From Rhodotorula mucilaginosa (taxonomy: Eukaryota > Basidiomycota > Microbotryomycetes > Sporidiobolales > Sporidiobolaceae): 64,000 bases of DNA. The position numbers and the translations under genes were made by a program. The notes under the pieces are model-generated. The model was not told the origin of the DNA, did not search any database, and saw only the letters and a list, made by a program, of their open reading frames with translations. Below, piece by piece: positions 1 through 10,970 of the stretch (position 1 is the first letter of the stretch; each line of letters starts with the position of its first letter). Where the stretch lies: contig CP137867.1 in the NCBI GenBank assembly GCA_034406715.1, forward strand, positions 62,001 through 126,000. The letters run 5' to 3'.

Positions 1-308
1 GCAGACCGACTCTCCGGTCGCCGAGGACGGGCACGCCTCAAAGTCGACGAGGTTGTCCTGCACGCGCGAAGAGACGTGTCAGTCAACAGAACGCGTCGCG
101 TCCCCTCCGACGACCAAACAAAACGCACCGAGGGGCAACCGCAGTGGACCTCGACGTCGCCGTTGGCGAGGGTGACCTTGCCTACGCCGACGAGGCCGCC
201 GAGCGAGTCGGACGCGCCCTGGCAGAGCGAGTTGGGGAAGACCGAAGTCGAGACCGAGGCGTGGACGGCCGAGATGGCGGCCGCCGAGAGGAGAGTGAGG
301 CGCATCAT
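1..308 (-). CDS. Secreted Cys-containing protein, 5' part (runs off the window start)
   Basis: Read leftward from ATG at 308-306, with a second ATG directly after it. The product starts with a short signal peptide (MMRLTLLSAAAISAVHA) and continues for about 40 residues rich in Ser, Gly and Val, with Cys in SLCQG, EVHCGCPS, FEACPS and ESVC. One intron is placed between the CGCPS codons and DNLVDF: GTGCGT donor, CTGAC branch, GTGCAG acceptor, roughly positions 53-138. The even Cys spacing and signal peptide suggest an extracellular or wall protein. The family is not recognised, and the C-terminus lies outside the window. Signal peptide and intron are seen in the sequence; secretion is inferred. 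Confidence 0.6.
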   Translation of the reverse strand, partial: MMRLTLLSAAAISAVHASVSTSVFPNSLCQGASDSLGGLVGVGKVTLANGDVEVHCGCPSVRFVWSSEGTRRVLLTDTSLRACRTTSSTLRRARPRRPESRS

Positions 309-2316
309 AGTGACTGTACTTTTGATGTTGGTATTGACTTGGACTTGTGTGAAGGAGCGGAGTGAGTCGGGTGTGCAGCAAAGGTAGAGTTGGACTGCCG
401 AGGCGCGAGGGGCGGATGGGGAAAACGAGTGACGAGGGTTGGATAAAGAGAGCACTAGAGACCGCGCTGCTGTGCCGCAAGAGTAAACTTGTGGGTGCTG
501 CGGTGCGACTACCTGGAGATTGACTTGTGTGGAGAGAGAGAGAAGAGGAGGAGGAGGAGACGAGAGCGCCAACCGCCGCCGCGTGAGATCGGAGCCTCCG
601 CTGTTGTTTGGCAAACACGCGGAGAGAAAACACCCGGCTCCGGGCAAAAACCTCGACACGCGCAGCGACGCGTCAACTCGCACTCCCTGCAGCACCTCCT
701 GCACCACCGGAATTTACTGGACTTGGTCTATATCCATGCACCCTTGATCCGACTGCCCCCTAGAAGGGGTGGCTGTGAAGTCGAGTGAGGTCCCCGCCGC
801 GTGACAAGTTTCGCCCCCCTTTACCTCGTCTCGATCGCGTTTTCGAGTCGCCCGGCAACTCCGCCCCGCTCACTCACTCAACATCGATCACACAGCGAAC
901 CCTATTCTACACCTCGCCACTGCCATGCTGTACCACCGCCAGCTCGCACCGACAGCGCTTCCTCCTGCGCCAGCACGTCTCGTCCGCCAGCAGCTGCTCC
1001 TCTCTCCATCGCCACCGACCGCCGCTTCGCCTTGATCGCCCGCGCTCTTGCGCGCCTGCACGCTCGTGATCTCTTCGAATCACCACGCGCTGCCCGGTCC
1101 GTTGTTTGCTTCACACGACTGGCACCCGGACAGCGGGCAGAATGGCAAATCCTCTCGTGCGACTGCGTGGCCGACCCTCGCCTCCGGATCGACAAACCGC
1201 TGCAGATCGAGCGACCTTGAGCGACCACCACCACCACCAACTGGCGACTTTACTCGGGTCACTGTGGGAAAGGACCAGCTTATTGATGGCCTCCGCGGCA
1301 ATTGTTCGTGCTCCAGAATCCCGCTGCTACTACTCGGACCGAGAGCGCCGCCAGCTTGCCCAAGTCGACCTTTCGCCGTCCGTTCGGCCGCGCGCTGATA
1401 CCGGTCGCTCCACAAGCGAGGCTTTCCGCTGCTCGCCTACAGGAGCACCCGACTGCATCATTGACGCCGAGTCTTTTCCTCGCGATGCGAACCCCGCCCG
1501 ATCACTTGCCAGCGAAAACTCTGCTCTCTTCCCGCTTTCTGCTTCCTAGCTTGTACAAACTGATCCTCCGGATCGTTGATCTGCTTCGGAGAAAAGGACC
1601 CGGCAGTCTGCTCTTTCTCTCCCTCCAGAGCGACCGCGTGTACACGCGCAGAGAAACCGACAGCTCAGAGGAACGCCCCCCCGTTTCTTGTCCCTCTCCA
1701 TCTCTCTTCCTTCCGGATCCCGCCGCCCGCCCGCTCTCTCTAAGCAGTCCTCCCCTCAGCTCTCATGCTGTGGAAAGGGAGTTTCACACGGAAACGGAGG
1801 GACGCTCCCTGTCCACACGAGCGCACGAGCGCGAGCCCGAGAGGCGACGAAAGCTGCTCTCCCTCGCGCTCTTCACTACAGCGCGCAAGAGAAGCTCGGC
1901 AAAGTCACTCTTGAGCTCTCCACGACGCAACCAAATCCGACAAATGCGCGTTTATGGTTTTTGCATGGGGAACCCCGCGCCGCGCGCGTCGGTGGCGCAA
2001 GAGATCCAGGATAATGGACATTAAGCGCTCGCGTGGGCTTCCTTCCCTCTCGCCCAATAATGCTGTGCACTGGCTACAGCACAGTTGGCTCCTCTCGCGT
2101 ACACTTGTTTTGCACCGCCACTTCGCTCCCGCTCAGTCCCCTTGCCTGCTCCTGCTCCGCGGACAAGCCGGTCCCGCCCCCTACACCGCGCTCGCGCTCT
2201 TCTCTCTTCTCTTCCCTTCTTCCCCTACCTTCCTCTCCTCTGCTTCAGCCCCGGCTGTCGCCCTTATTGCGCGAGTCCCGTTACTTCGACCTCCATCTCT
2301 CGAAAACGCGACCAGA
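309..2316. other. Intergenic region upstream of the coiled-coil gene
   Basis: About 2 kb between the divergent secreted-protein gene and the coiled-coil gene. Open frames here are short, overlap on both strands and show no consistent splice structure, so I call no gene. It is pyrimidine-rich on the + strand from about 1,500 to 2,300. The last 500 bp contain the upstream module listed separately. Confidence 0.5.
1790..2190 (+). promoter_or_regulatory. Upstream module shared with family member A
   Basis: Two stretches match the region upstream of family member A by eye. 1791-1880 matches 4726-4795 (shared GGACGCTCCC, GAGCGCGAG, CGAAAGCTGCT). 2005-2062 matches 4875-4925 (shared GCTCGCG, GCTTCC, CTCGCCC). 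At 2155-2165 lies CTCCGCGGACA followed by AGCCG, the element also found upstream of members A, B and C. It ends 151 bp before the chosen ATG at 2317. The similarity is seen directly; the regulatory role is inferred. Confidence 0.5.
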
Positions 2317-3606
2317 ATGAGCTCGCACCGTGACAGGGTGAGAAGCTCCTTCCCTCTGTTCTCTCGGTCCGCCAAGCTGATTGACCGTATGTCCTTCGCT
2401 CAGAACCCCTATGTCCCAGGTGCGCGGTCGGTTGTCGAAACCAACCCGAAAAGGACCTCGTCGACGATCCGATCATGGAAACTAAGGATGAGAGACGCGA
2501 TGGACGAGTGTGAGCGGGCGCGCTTCAAATACAAGTTTTGGGCGCTGCACCAACCACGCTCCAAGCCGGAGGGGCGGCACTCCATTCAAGATCAAAAAAA
2601 CTTCAGCCTGGACAACCACATCACCTTGACAGCAGAAGGGGAGGAATACAGAAAAAAGCTTGAAGCCGAGGTCCTGAAAACCGAACACCACCTCAAGTCG
2701 TTGGCACAAGACTGTCTGGACCAGAACAAGAAGGCTCTATGTTCAACGTACCAATACGCAGTCACACGCACAGAGACCGTCAAGGCAAGGCTTGAGACTT
2801 TTGCGCATGTGCAGCTCCCGGAAACACATTGGCAAGACTTGGCCCGCTATTCTGCGGCCTATGAGGTGCAAGATATTTTGAAGCCCTTCTACGACCAGGC
2901 AAGTGCTCCCAGACTCATCTCGGGTAGTTTCTGATGGTCAGGGCTGATCTCCCTCCTATTCTCCTTCCTGACCCAAATAACAGTGTGCACTGCAGGAGCG
3001 TGACCATCAGCTCACAGTCAATCAGAGGCAGGAAAGCAACCTTCACAAGGCTGAATATGCCTACAACCAAGCCCTTGTGCAAGCAGAGCTGTGTTCGTAC
3101 GAGGAACGTGATTACACACAGTGCAAACGGCTGCATCTCTGGAACTTAAAGCGCCAGATTTGCTTGACGGAATGTCAGAAGTGCGAGACTGCACTGCGGC
3201 AACTAGTGCTAAATTCGGACCTTCGTTGCACGGTTCACCTCTTTTGGCGGGTGCTCAACCAGGCCCAAAGTCGCAAACGCGCACTGGACAAGTGCAACGC
3301 AACAATGCGGCAAGAGGAGCAAATACACTCTCACAATGCGGAAAGACTTGAACAGCTTCAACAGGATGTTGTCGTGCCAAACAAAGCTAGGCTTTTGGCA
3401 GAACTCAGGATTTGTGATCTTCTCAAGCCTTACGTTGATGACAAGCAATCAAAGGTCAGTGCTGTTTCCTGCTTCTTGCATATTCTCGGTGCGCTGACCC
3501 CTTGTGACATCAGGAGGAGGTGGACACAAAGCTTCAGCAGCGTATTTGGGATTGTGTCAAACTCTACAACCAACAGCTGGCTTACTTAGAACAGTACTGT
3601 GTGTAA
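2317..3606 (+). CDS. Coiled-coil protein with two tandem related segments
   Basis: Three exons: 2317-2898, 2996-3454 and 3514-3606. The first intron uses a GC donor (CAG then GCAAGT) and a TGCAG acceptor. The second is GTCAGT to CATCAG. All junctions are phase 0, and a single frame runs through to TAA. The protein is mostly charged helix with heptad-like spacing, rich in Glu, Gln, Lys and Arg. Two halves of about 150 residues end similarly: DILKPFYDQ closes exon 1, and DLLKPYVDDKQ comes near the end of exon 2. This suggests an internal duplication. The start is uncertain: ATG 2317 and ATG 2389 are both in frame, and the frame is open further upstream. No known family is recognised. Upstream DNA resembles that of family member A, so the two may be co-expressed. 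Confidence 0.65.
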
Positions 3607-5193
3607 AGCAACATGTTTCCTGTATGATCCTTTCAAGAGACTTGCTGCAAGGGAACTTAGCTATGTCATCCGGACAAGAACTTCTGCCAACACTGCCATC
3701 TGACTGACAGGACTTGCCCTGCGGAGTTGGACTTACTGCGGACTTGTCTCGCTCTCCTCCCTCAAGGCCTTTTCCAGATCAAAGTCCCTACTAACTCACT
3801 GGTTTTCATTTGAACCTACACTGACTTGACCTCTTCCCCTAGACTACTATTATACTCTTGGGCTCAAGATCAAGACAACAATGCTCTCGGATGAGGCAGA
3901 GGAGGATCTCGAGAGCGCTCTTTGAGGGCAGGGACACCACTCTCAGCTCAATGTGAGGGTGGGTCTACTGCGTGCTTCTGCACGGTTGTTGGTTGTTGTA
4001 GACGGACTAGAACCAATAAACAGTCTACTGAATTTGGATTTCAGAGCGGCGAGCCAGAGAGGAATGCCAAGGGAGAAGAGAGTCTACAAGAATGGGAAGT
4101 TGTTGACGAGCGAGGTGAAGGGAGGGAAACCGACCCAGCAGCCGCAAAATCCTCAATTCAGCTGGTCTTGATGGCTGGCTATGCACCTCCTGAGGAAACA
4201 GCAACACTTTAAAAGAACAAAAAGGCAGTGACCCAAGTATGGACTTGGAGAGCAGAAGAAAACAAAGGGACAGGCGCCTACAGGTCACAAGAGGAAGCCG
4301 AACAAGTTGACTTCAGGGGTGTGAGCGCCAAGATTCTGGGACTGTCCCAAAGTCATATTGCAGGACCCAGAAAAGCTGTTTGGCAGCATGACAAGCCCGA
4401 TACATCTGGTGAAATGAAAGAGAGTCGGAAGCTGAACCGAGGCAAGCCGAGGGATGCCCCTGCGACGGGTTGACCTTCTCGTGCCCTTATTCCGCCGCTT
4501 TCGTGCGCTGTACCAGCCGCAGGTTCTTGCACACGTGAGCTTGAGCGTGAGTGTCCTTTGCGGCACTCAGAACCTCTGGCGCAGCTCTTTCTGCACTGCG
4601 GTCCTGTGTACAAGGATCAGTGCAAAGACATGTCGCAAGTGGCTCAGCTCGCCAACTTCTTATTGCATTATCATTCCTGATGGCACAAGATTCTGCGCTT
4701 CTAAAAGCGGTACGGGAGCGTACGCGGAAGGACGCTCCCAACCGCATGAGCGCGAGTCCAAGAGGCAACGAAAGCTGCTTTCTCTCGCCCACTCACCTTC
4801 CCTTGGTGCTCAACTGATGATTCTTGACTACGAAAGTGCTATTCAGAGAAAGGAAGGCTGCGTGGTGTCCATGTCCAGAATGGATCACGCTCGCGAGCTT
4901 CCCTCGCCCGAAAAATCTCCGACATTGGCAGCTTTCTACAAGAGCCTGGCAAGCGAGGCAAGCTCGTGCTGTGACAGTGCTCATCCAGGATGGCCTGGCC
5001 ACGCTCAGGCCGTTGGAAAGTATTGGCGAGCACGCAATCGCGGTAACCCGCGGTGACTCCGCGGACATGCCGACAGCGCGCTCTCTCTCCGTCTCTGTGC
5101 TTCTGCGCTTCTGTCTCTGTCCTCCCGTTGCTCACTTTACTCTTTGTTGCTCCGGTGGCTGTACATCTCTCAGCGTTGGGCTGCACCTTTGGA
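3607..5193. other. Spacer between the coiled-coil gene and family member A
   Basis: Contains several medium-length + strand frames that could be exons of a fast-evolving gene: 4228-4473, rich in Lys/Glu/Arg, and about 4,480-4,680, ending in a Cys- and His-containing stretch. I could not link them with convincing splice sites or find a start. From about 4,730 to the ATG at 5194 it holds the upstream region of family member A. Confidence 0.4.
5028..5080 (+). promoter_or_regulatory. Conserved upstream elements of family member A
   Basis: 5028-5042 is GAGCACGCAATCGCG, present exactly (reverse complement) at 42901-42915 upstream of family member B. 5057-5067 is CTCCGCGGACA, followed by GCCGACAGCGCG. 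It is matched at 42869-42879 for B, in variant form at 43367-43377 for C, and at 2155-2165 for the coiled-coil gene. The core TCCGCGGA is a perfect palindrome with CCG/CGG half sites, the kind of site bound by fungal Zn2Cys6 factors. The element ends 127 bp before the ATG. The factor is unknown. Confidence 0.5.
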
Positions 5194-6554
5194 ATGACAG
5201 ATGCGGAACGCGGCCTTGACGGCTGGCACGTCTGCGGCGAGCACAATCAGCTCTTCTACTCCAAGATTCCGGTCGTCAAAATCTCGGACACCAAGTGGGT
5301 CAACATCCAGAACTTCGATTGTCACAATTGGACTTCCGCAATGCACAGTGCCCACGAAGAGGTGCGCTCCAGTCAGCCACAAAAAGGAAGTTGCCCAGGC
5401 TGAGTTACATCCCTCGACAGCTCCTCCATTTTGGGTGTTCAAGCTACGCCCAAATGCTGCAGCAAGCTGTCTGCGAGCTGGTCCACCACACCGATGGTGC
5501 AGGCAGCAGCATGACAAACTTTGCGGCCAAAATGCCGGAAACCATTGAGCAATTCAGCTTGGTGGTGAATCATCAGAGAGGTGAATCTCTCTGACCTTGG
5601 GTCCCTACTGACTTGTTATTTTGTGTTGATACCCTCTTGGTCCCACAGAAGCAAGTCTTCCTAGCCACACTACCGTGGTGCAAGCTGTCAGCTACGCAGT
5701 GGGGGTGGAGTTTACTCGAAAAACTTCCTCAGTCAACTATGTGCTCCCACATGAAGGCAAACGAGATACCAAGTGGAACCTTGTAGGCGAAATCAAGGCC
5801 ATAGCTATGATTGCCGGTCCACGGTACGTCCGCGCTCGCGAGTTGACCGTGAAAAAAGGGGAACCCGTCAAGCACGGGCTGCGAGTACCCGTCTGGGCTG
5901 CCTCCCGGGTTCTGAAGGAAAGGAAGCATGAAGGAGACGACTACATTGGTCCAACCCCACATGACCCATATGCAAAAATTCCATGTGAGTGGAGAAGAAC
6001 GCAGGTCTCTTACCACCAATTTCAGCGACAGCACTGACCCGGACTTGATGTCCTTCAACATAGCTCCTCAGAACCTCCCACTACGTCTTAACATGTGGCA
6101 ACTCACCAAGCTAGATGAGGGGCTAGTGTGGGGAAAGGACGTTCACCCGCCACCGCCACCACCGAGACAAGTCGAGTGGGTTTGCAGTGTGGAGGGTTTC
6201 GATTGCACGGAGGGGTGGAAACCGACATCGCTGAGAGGATTCTCTGCCACTGTGCTCCGATTCACTCTCGACTGGCCTCCGCCACTTGCGTTGTGGGGGT
6301 GCGTCACTCGGAGCATTTCAGCACCTCCTTCACGATTGGACAATCCTCCGCATGCACCGCCTGGATCACCTCCATCCGTGCACACTCCGGTGGCGCGAGA
6401 CCGCAAAAACCCAGCACACGTCTTCACACGCACAGGCCCAGACGGTCCAAGGTCCTACATCCCGCCGCTGGAAATGTCAGCTTCTGCACCGGGCCCACCG
6501 AACCCTTTCGCCTGGTCACCGCCCGAGCCAGGGCAAGGAAGCGGGACTTACTAA
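5194..6554 (+). CDS. Unrecognised gene family, member A
   Basis: Four exons: 5194-5361, 5421-5580, 5649-about 5990 and about 6080-6554. Introns are phase 0, 1 and 1 and have typical donors (GTGCGC, GTGAAT, GTGAGT). Exon 1 holds GLDGWHVCG and a WTSAMHSAHEE end. Exon 2 holds FGCSSYAQML, LVHHTDG and MPETIEQF. Exon 3 holds QAVSYAVG, IAGPRYVRARE and IGPTPHDP. Exon 4 holds MWQLTKLDEGLVW, a proline run, PRQVEW, TLDWPP and PPNPFAW near the stop. Members B (42.7 kb) and C (43.5 kb) share these blocks and the same intron phases. There is no signal peptide or membrane segment, and I recognise no catalytic motif. Third codon positions are much less GC-biased than in EF3 or GND1 nearby, which fits low expression or fast evolution. 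Function unknown. Confidence 0.65.
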
Positions 6555-7303
6555 GTCCTTGAGGGACTTTGTAGTTAAAGGTGCTCCAGTGGAAACGGAG
6601 ACTTCTGATTTGGCTCCCTCTGCATGAGATTGACTTGCGAGCAAAGGTACAATTTAACGTCGAGCCAAAGTCTACTCGGCGCATACCCGCTCTTTTTGAG
6701 CGGAGCAAGTAGTGCGGCACAACGTTGTGTTGCACTGGAGCTTCTTGTCAGCTTGTATGCAGAGAGAGCAACAGAAAGAGGTGTCAGAGGGAAACATGCG
6801 CCAGCTTCAGATTGCAGGGGTCAACATGCGAGAGCGCCGCGACGTTTTGACCATGCTGCGCAATCCGGTTTGTAGCGCGTCAGAGACAAGTACTAGAGCT
6901 TATGAGCAAAGACTCGAATATAGTCTCACAGAGAGTGAGCATGGGCGAGAGCACTAGGGCAGGGCTTAAAAAAAGAGGGAGAACAGGGACTGACGACCGA
7001 GTCTGACCGAGCGAGAAAGATCCGCCATCATAATTGAATAGATCTGGGCAACGACGCCCAGCTTTCAGGCGGCCGTCCTCGCTTTGTGACCCGCGCGCGG
7101 CGGTGAGGTACCTTCGTGGCAAAGGCAACAGCGCGACTTGGCATGGGCTGCCCCTGATGAGCGAAGTCAGTTGCGACACTGTCAGGAGTCCACGCTCTCT
7201 CGTTGCCAGAAGATGGAACACGTAAGTAGGTTGTACCTGCCTTTCCAGAGAGATACATAGATCTACATAGACTGCGCAACTACTGCATCTCTCGAATTCC
7301 GAG
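6555..7303. other. Spacer between convergent member A and ALG2
   Basis: Holds the 3' flanks of both genes. A + strand frame from ATG 6757 to 6957 (about 66 codons, Glu/Arg/Gln-rich, helical) is open but has no detected partner exon. It may be chance or a remnant of a coiled-coil gene. Nothing else is seen. Confidence 0.35.
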
Positions 7304-9466
7304 CTAGTGACCCGTGCCTCGGCCGCCACCTCCTCCTCCTCCTCCCGGCGGACCAATCACAAACGCCCCAACCCCAAACGCCAACGTAACCACCGCAATC
7401 ACAACAAAAGCACACATCTTCTTATACCCCGTCTCATACGGGATCGGGTACCCGACCTCGCCCGCGTCCCTACACGCTTTTTCCATCTGTAGGCCCAATC
7501 GCTCGAGCGAGAAGGCGGTGCGGACGCGAGTTTGGCCGTTGCGGGCGACGAGGGCGCGTTGAGCGGGGGAGAGGTTGACGAGTTGAGAGAGGGCGAGGGC
7601 CCACGCGTCCGGGTCGCGCGGGCGCAAGAGGCCCGTCGTGTCGATCCCCTCCTTCTCGGCTGTCCGGTTCGCCGACTCCTCCCCCTTCGCCTCCTCCAAC
7701 AACGACCGCGCCACCTCGTCCTCCGGCAACCCATGATCGACAATCGTCTCGGTCGGACCTCCTGTCCTCGTCGCGAGGACCGGAATCCCCGCCGCCATCG
7801 CCTCGAGGGGTACGATCCCAAAGTGTTCGTACATCGGCGTGTACATCAACGCCACCACTCTGCCGGAGGAGGAGAGCAAGAGTTGGTGTTTTTGCGAGGA
7901 CGACATGTTGAGGAGGAAGAGGACGTCGACGGACGAGAGTTCGGACGAAGGCGGCGTCGACGCAATGACGGGTCGGAACCGCGCCGGAACCGGTGACGAC
8001 GACGACGACGACGCGTCCATCTTCTCGGCCGAGTAGGTGTATTGCGAGAGGCCGAGCTGGTCCGCGAGTTGTTGCAACCGCGCCAAAGTCTTGACATTGT
8101 CGCCCAACCGAGGGTCATAACCCCCCGCGCAGATCAGCCGCACCTTCTTCTTCGAGTTGGCAGGGGGGTCAAGGCGCCGGAACTTGGCAAACGCTTCGAG
8201 GGCGAGGGCGAGGTCTTTTTTGCCTTCAAAGCGGTTGATCGAGAGGACGATCGGGCGGTCGTCGTCGTCGCTGGCCAGGTCGCGCGCCCACGAGAAAAGG
8301 AAAGGCGTCAGTCTCCGTGCGGAACTCATGCGCCATGCTAGGAAAAGGAAGTAAGAAGCTCACGCAAAGAGCCAGCGATCTTGTTCTTGCGGAATGTTGT
8401 CCGACCCAGACGCCCCCGCCGCCGCTGCAAACTGCTCGACGTCGACCGCGGGATAGACGACCCTCGGTGTCCTCCTCAAGTCTCTAAAAGTCGCCTCAAA
8501 GACCTGCTGCGTAAACTCGCTATTGACGAGGATCTTGTCCGCCTCGCCCGTCGTGGCTTGCTCGAGCGCGTCGATCGGAGCGCGGTACAACGACCGGAGT
8601 TCGCCCCCGAACGAGAAAGGTTTACCCGTTCGAGGGTCGTGCGGTTCCGAGATGTTGGAGGCGTTTGAGGAGGGGGCGAGCAAGAGGTCGGGAAAGTGGC
8701 AGTAAAAGACGACGCGGTTGAGACCGTACCAACGCAGGAGGGGGATGGCGGTCGAGAGTTGGTCGAGGACGAGGACGTCAAAGGGTTCGAGTTGTCGCCG
8801 AGGGGACCAATCCCTCGAGGAAGTGAACTCGGCATCGACGGGGAGGAGGAACCACGACCAGAAGTGTGATCCGCCCGAGGCGAGGTGGTACAACGCCGTG
8901 GCGAGGAGGAACGACCACGCGAGATGGACCTGCCTCAACATGGCACACACGACGGTCAATCTCCCCCCCAACACGGAGCGCGGCACGATCGAGTCGCCCA
9001 AGACATGCACGGGGAGTGGACCTCCCGGGAGGGTCTCGGGGAAGCACCGCTGCGGGTCGTGGTGGCTCGTAAAGAGCTCGACGTGGTGGCCTCTCTGTTG
9101 CAAGGCGAGGGCGGCATCGACGACGAGGCGCTCGGCTCCTCCTGCGCGTGCGTGCGTGTGTGCGGGCGTGTGTGCGGGAGGAATCGGGTCGGTTTGTTTG
9201 TGTGGGGAGGAGAAGGAGAAGGGGAGTCAGTTCGCTCTCCGAGAGGTTGTGCCGCACCGCACCACGCCCTGCGCAGACTGGCAAACAAACAAGACAGAGA
9301 GTCCACTCTTATCCCTGCCCTGCCGAGTCCAGTCCGAGAGGAGGAGCGCTGAGGACTGACCGAGTCCGAGGTCGGGGTGGAGGAACGCGATCCGCAGCCT
9401 GGACGGGAGATGCTTCGGCGGGTACTGCGACGGGTGCAGCGCGGGCGGGCCCGTGTTGACTTGCAT
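7304..9466 (-). CDS. ALG2: ALG2, mannosyltransferase of N-glycan precursor assembly
   Basis: Adds the second and third mannose (alpha-1,3 and alpha-1,6) to the dolichol-linked oligosaccharide on the cytosolic face of the ER. Three exons are read leftward from ATG 9466. The N-terminus LRIAFLHPDLGLGGAERLV is the nucleotide-sugar-binding loop of GT4 GT-B enzymes and is created by splicing exon 1 to exon 2. Exon 2 carries the acceptor domain (VFYCHFPDLLLA). Exon 3 begins just before RPIVLSINRFEGKKDL and contains the EX7E motif in EHFGIVPLEAMAAG and GGPTETI. A hydrophobic segment close to the C-terminus fits ER anchoring and is followed by a Gly-rich tail. Length and domain order fit the family. 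Intron branch sites are CTGAC type. Confidence 0.92.
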
Positions 9467-9754
9467 CCCTGTCTCGCTTCACTCCGGGAGAGAGAGTTGC
9501 GCAGTGGGGAGAGTCAGAGAGCACGTCAAGCTGCGATATTATCTCGGCGAGTTGCAAGAGTTTCCGCATACACACAAAACAAAAGTCTGTCTTCTCTCGC
9601 ATCCTGACAGAGTAGATAGACCACTCACTCGGGCGGACGGGCGGGCGGAAATCAAAAAGAGAGAGACCGCCCAAAACCCATGGGTAATCCAGACGAGTCC
9701 GCGAGTGGTGCAGAAAGTTCAGATCTCTCTCCCCTGGTAAGAGACTGGGCCTAC

Positions 9755-10439
9755 TCAGAGTTCGTCCCACGCTCTCCTCCTCTGCTGCTGCTGCTGCTGT
9801 GGTGGCAGCGGCTGACTCGACCCCGACGACCTGCTCATGACCTCCCTCGCCTGGTCCAAATCCATCTCCAACGGCGCCAGCGCATCGGGCGGGTCCCTCC
9901 TGAACCGGATCGTCTTGTTCTCGCCCCGGGCCGCGGGCGAAGTCGCGACCTGGTCGAGCGTTGAACCGACTTTGAGGGTCGTGAAGCGGAGGACGGAGGG
10001 GTCGAGGCGGAGGCGCGAGTTGAGAGCCGAGAGGGTCGGCGGGTTGCAGTCGAACCGGAGCGTAAAGTAGCTGCACATGTACGACGGGGGGTCAGTCCAG
10101 GGATATCTAACCTTGAGTAGTGAGGGAGACCGCCGGGAGACTCACTCTCCGGTACTCGAGCTGCCGTCTTCGAGTCCACCGCCTCCGCCTCCGCCGCCGC
10201 CTCGCCGTTTGCCGACCTTCATCCGCTGGGGCAAGTTCCTCGTCCCCCAGTGATCGAGGTGCCGCACGACGCCGCCATGGTCGGCGATCAGGGCTGCGCT
10301 GGACCGGATCAGGGTTTGCAGAGGGGTCTGGGGGGCAAGTGGTTAGCTTGAGAGGGAGGTGAAGGGCTTTCAAGAGGGGGACTGGACTGACGAGGGAAGT
10401 GTGGTGCTTGGTGATGCACACGAGTTCGTACAGCGGCAT
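9755..10439 (-). CDS. MRP17: Mitochondrial small-subunit ribosomal protein bS6m
   Basis: Component of the mitochondrial ribosome small subunit, bS6 family. It starts at ATG 10439 with MPLYELVCITKH, the family's usual N-terminus. Exon 2 gives the HGGVVRHLDHWGTRNLPQRM block typical of bS6. Exon 3 gives YFTLRFDCNPPTLSALNSRLRLDPSVLR, with a C-terminal extension ending in a Gln run and Arg residues. Introns begin GTCAGT and GTGAGT. The Gly stretch and polyglutamine tail are lineage additions. It is divergent from the zinc-cluster factor gene and lies just beyond the ALG2 start. Confidence 0.85.
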
Positions 10440-10970
10440 GCTGCGTGGTCGTCGTCGAGGAGCTGAGAGAGTGGGCGGTGGAGGAGCGCGGAGCTGTAGT
10501 GCAGTCGAGCTGTCCGAGGTTTCCAGCTAGATGCGCTCAAGTCAATCAAGTCGAGTCGAGTCGAGTCGAGTATAGAGGCGCGAGCAGTGTAGCTGCACCG
10601 CAGGCGAGGAGTCCTAGTAATACGATCCCGTAGTAATGCTTGAATACATACAAACCGCCGAACCCATTAACGGAAGGCGATCCGGATGCCCAGGAAAAAC
10701 TCGGACAATGGGCGACTGGACTTTGCAACTTCGGACAAGCTGGCTTCCCCTTCAGACCGCCGACTATACTATAGCGAGGGGTATCACGGTCCCTCTCCTC
10801 TCACCGCCTGCTTTCGAGGACCCGATCGTCCCTCGCCGCTTGCCGCTCTCACTCACTCGCTCCACACGCGACGGCTGACTTGACCGAACCGTGTCCGAAC
10901 CGACCCGATTTCCGATCAACCGACCAACCGACCAACCGACCGACCGACCGATCGACCGGCCAACACGGCG
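10440..10970. promoter_or_regulatory. Divergent promoter region, bS6m and zinc-cluster factor
   Basis: 530 bp between two start codons on opposite strands. It contains short direct repeats: GAGTC units around 10,555-10,570, and CGACC/AACCGACC units at 10,918-10,955 immediately before the ATG at 10971. No recognised binding site. Confidence 0.4.

Noticed and set aside
1954-2316. Upstream extension of the coiled-coil frame to ATG 1954
   Set aside because: The extension is pyrimidine-rich, overlaps the conserved upstream module and codes low-complexity Ser/Leu/Pro sequence unlike the helical body.
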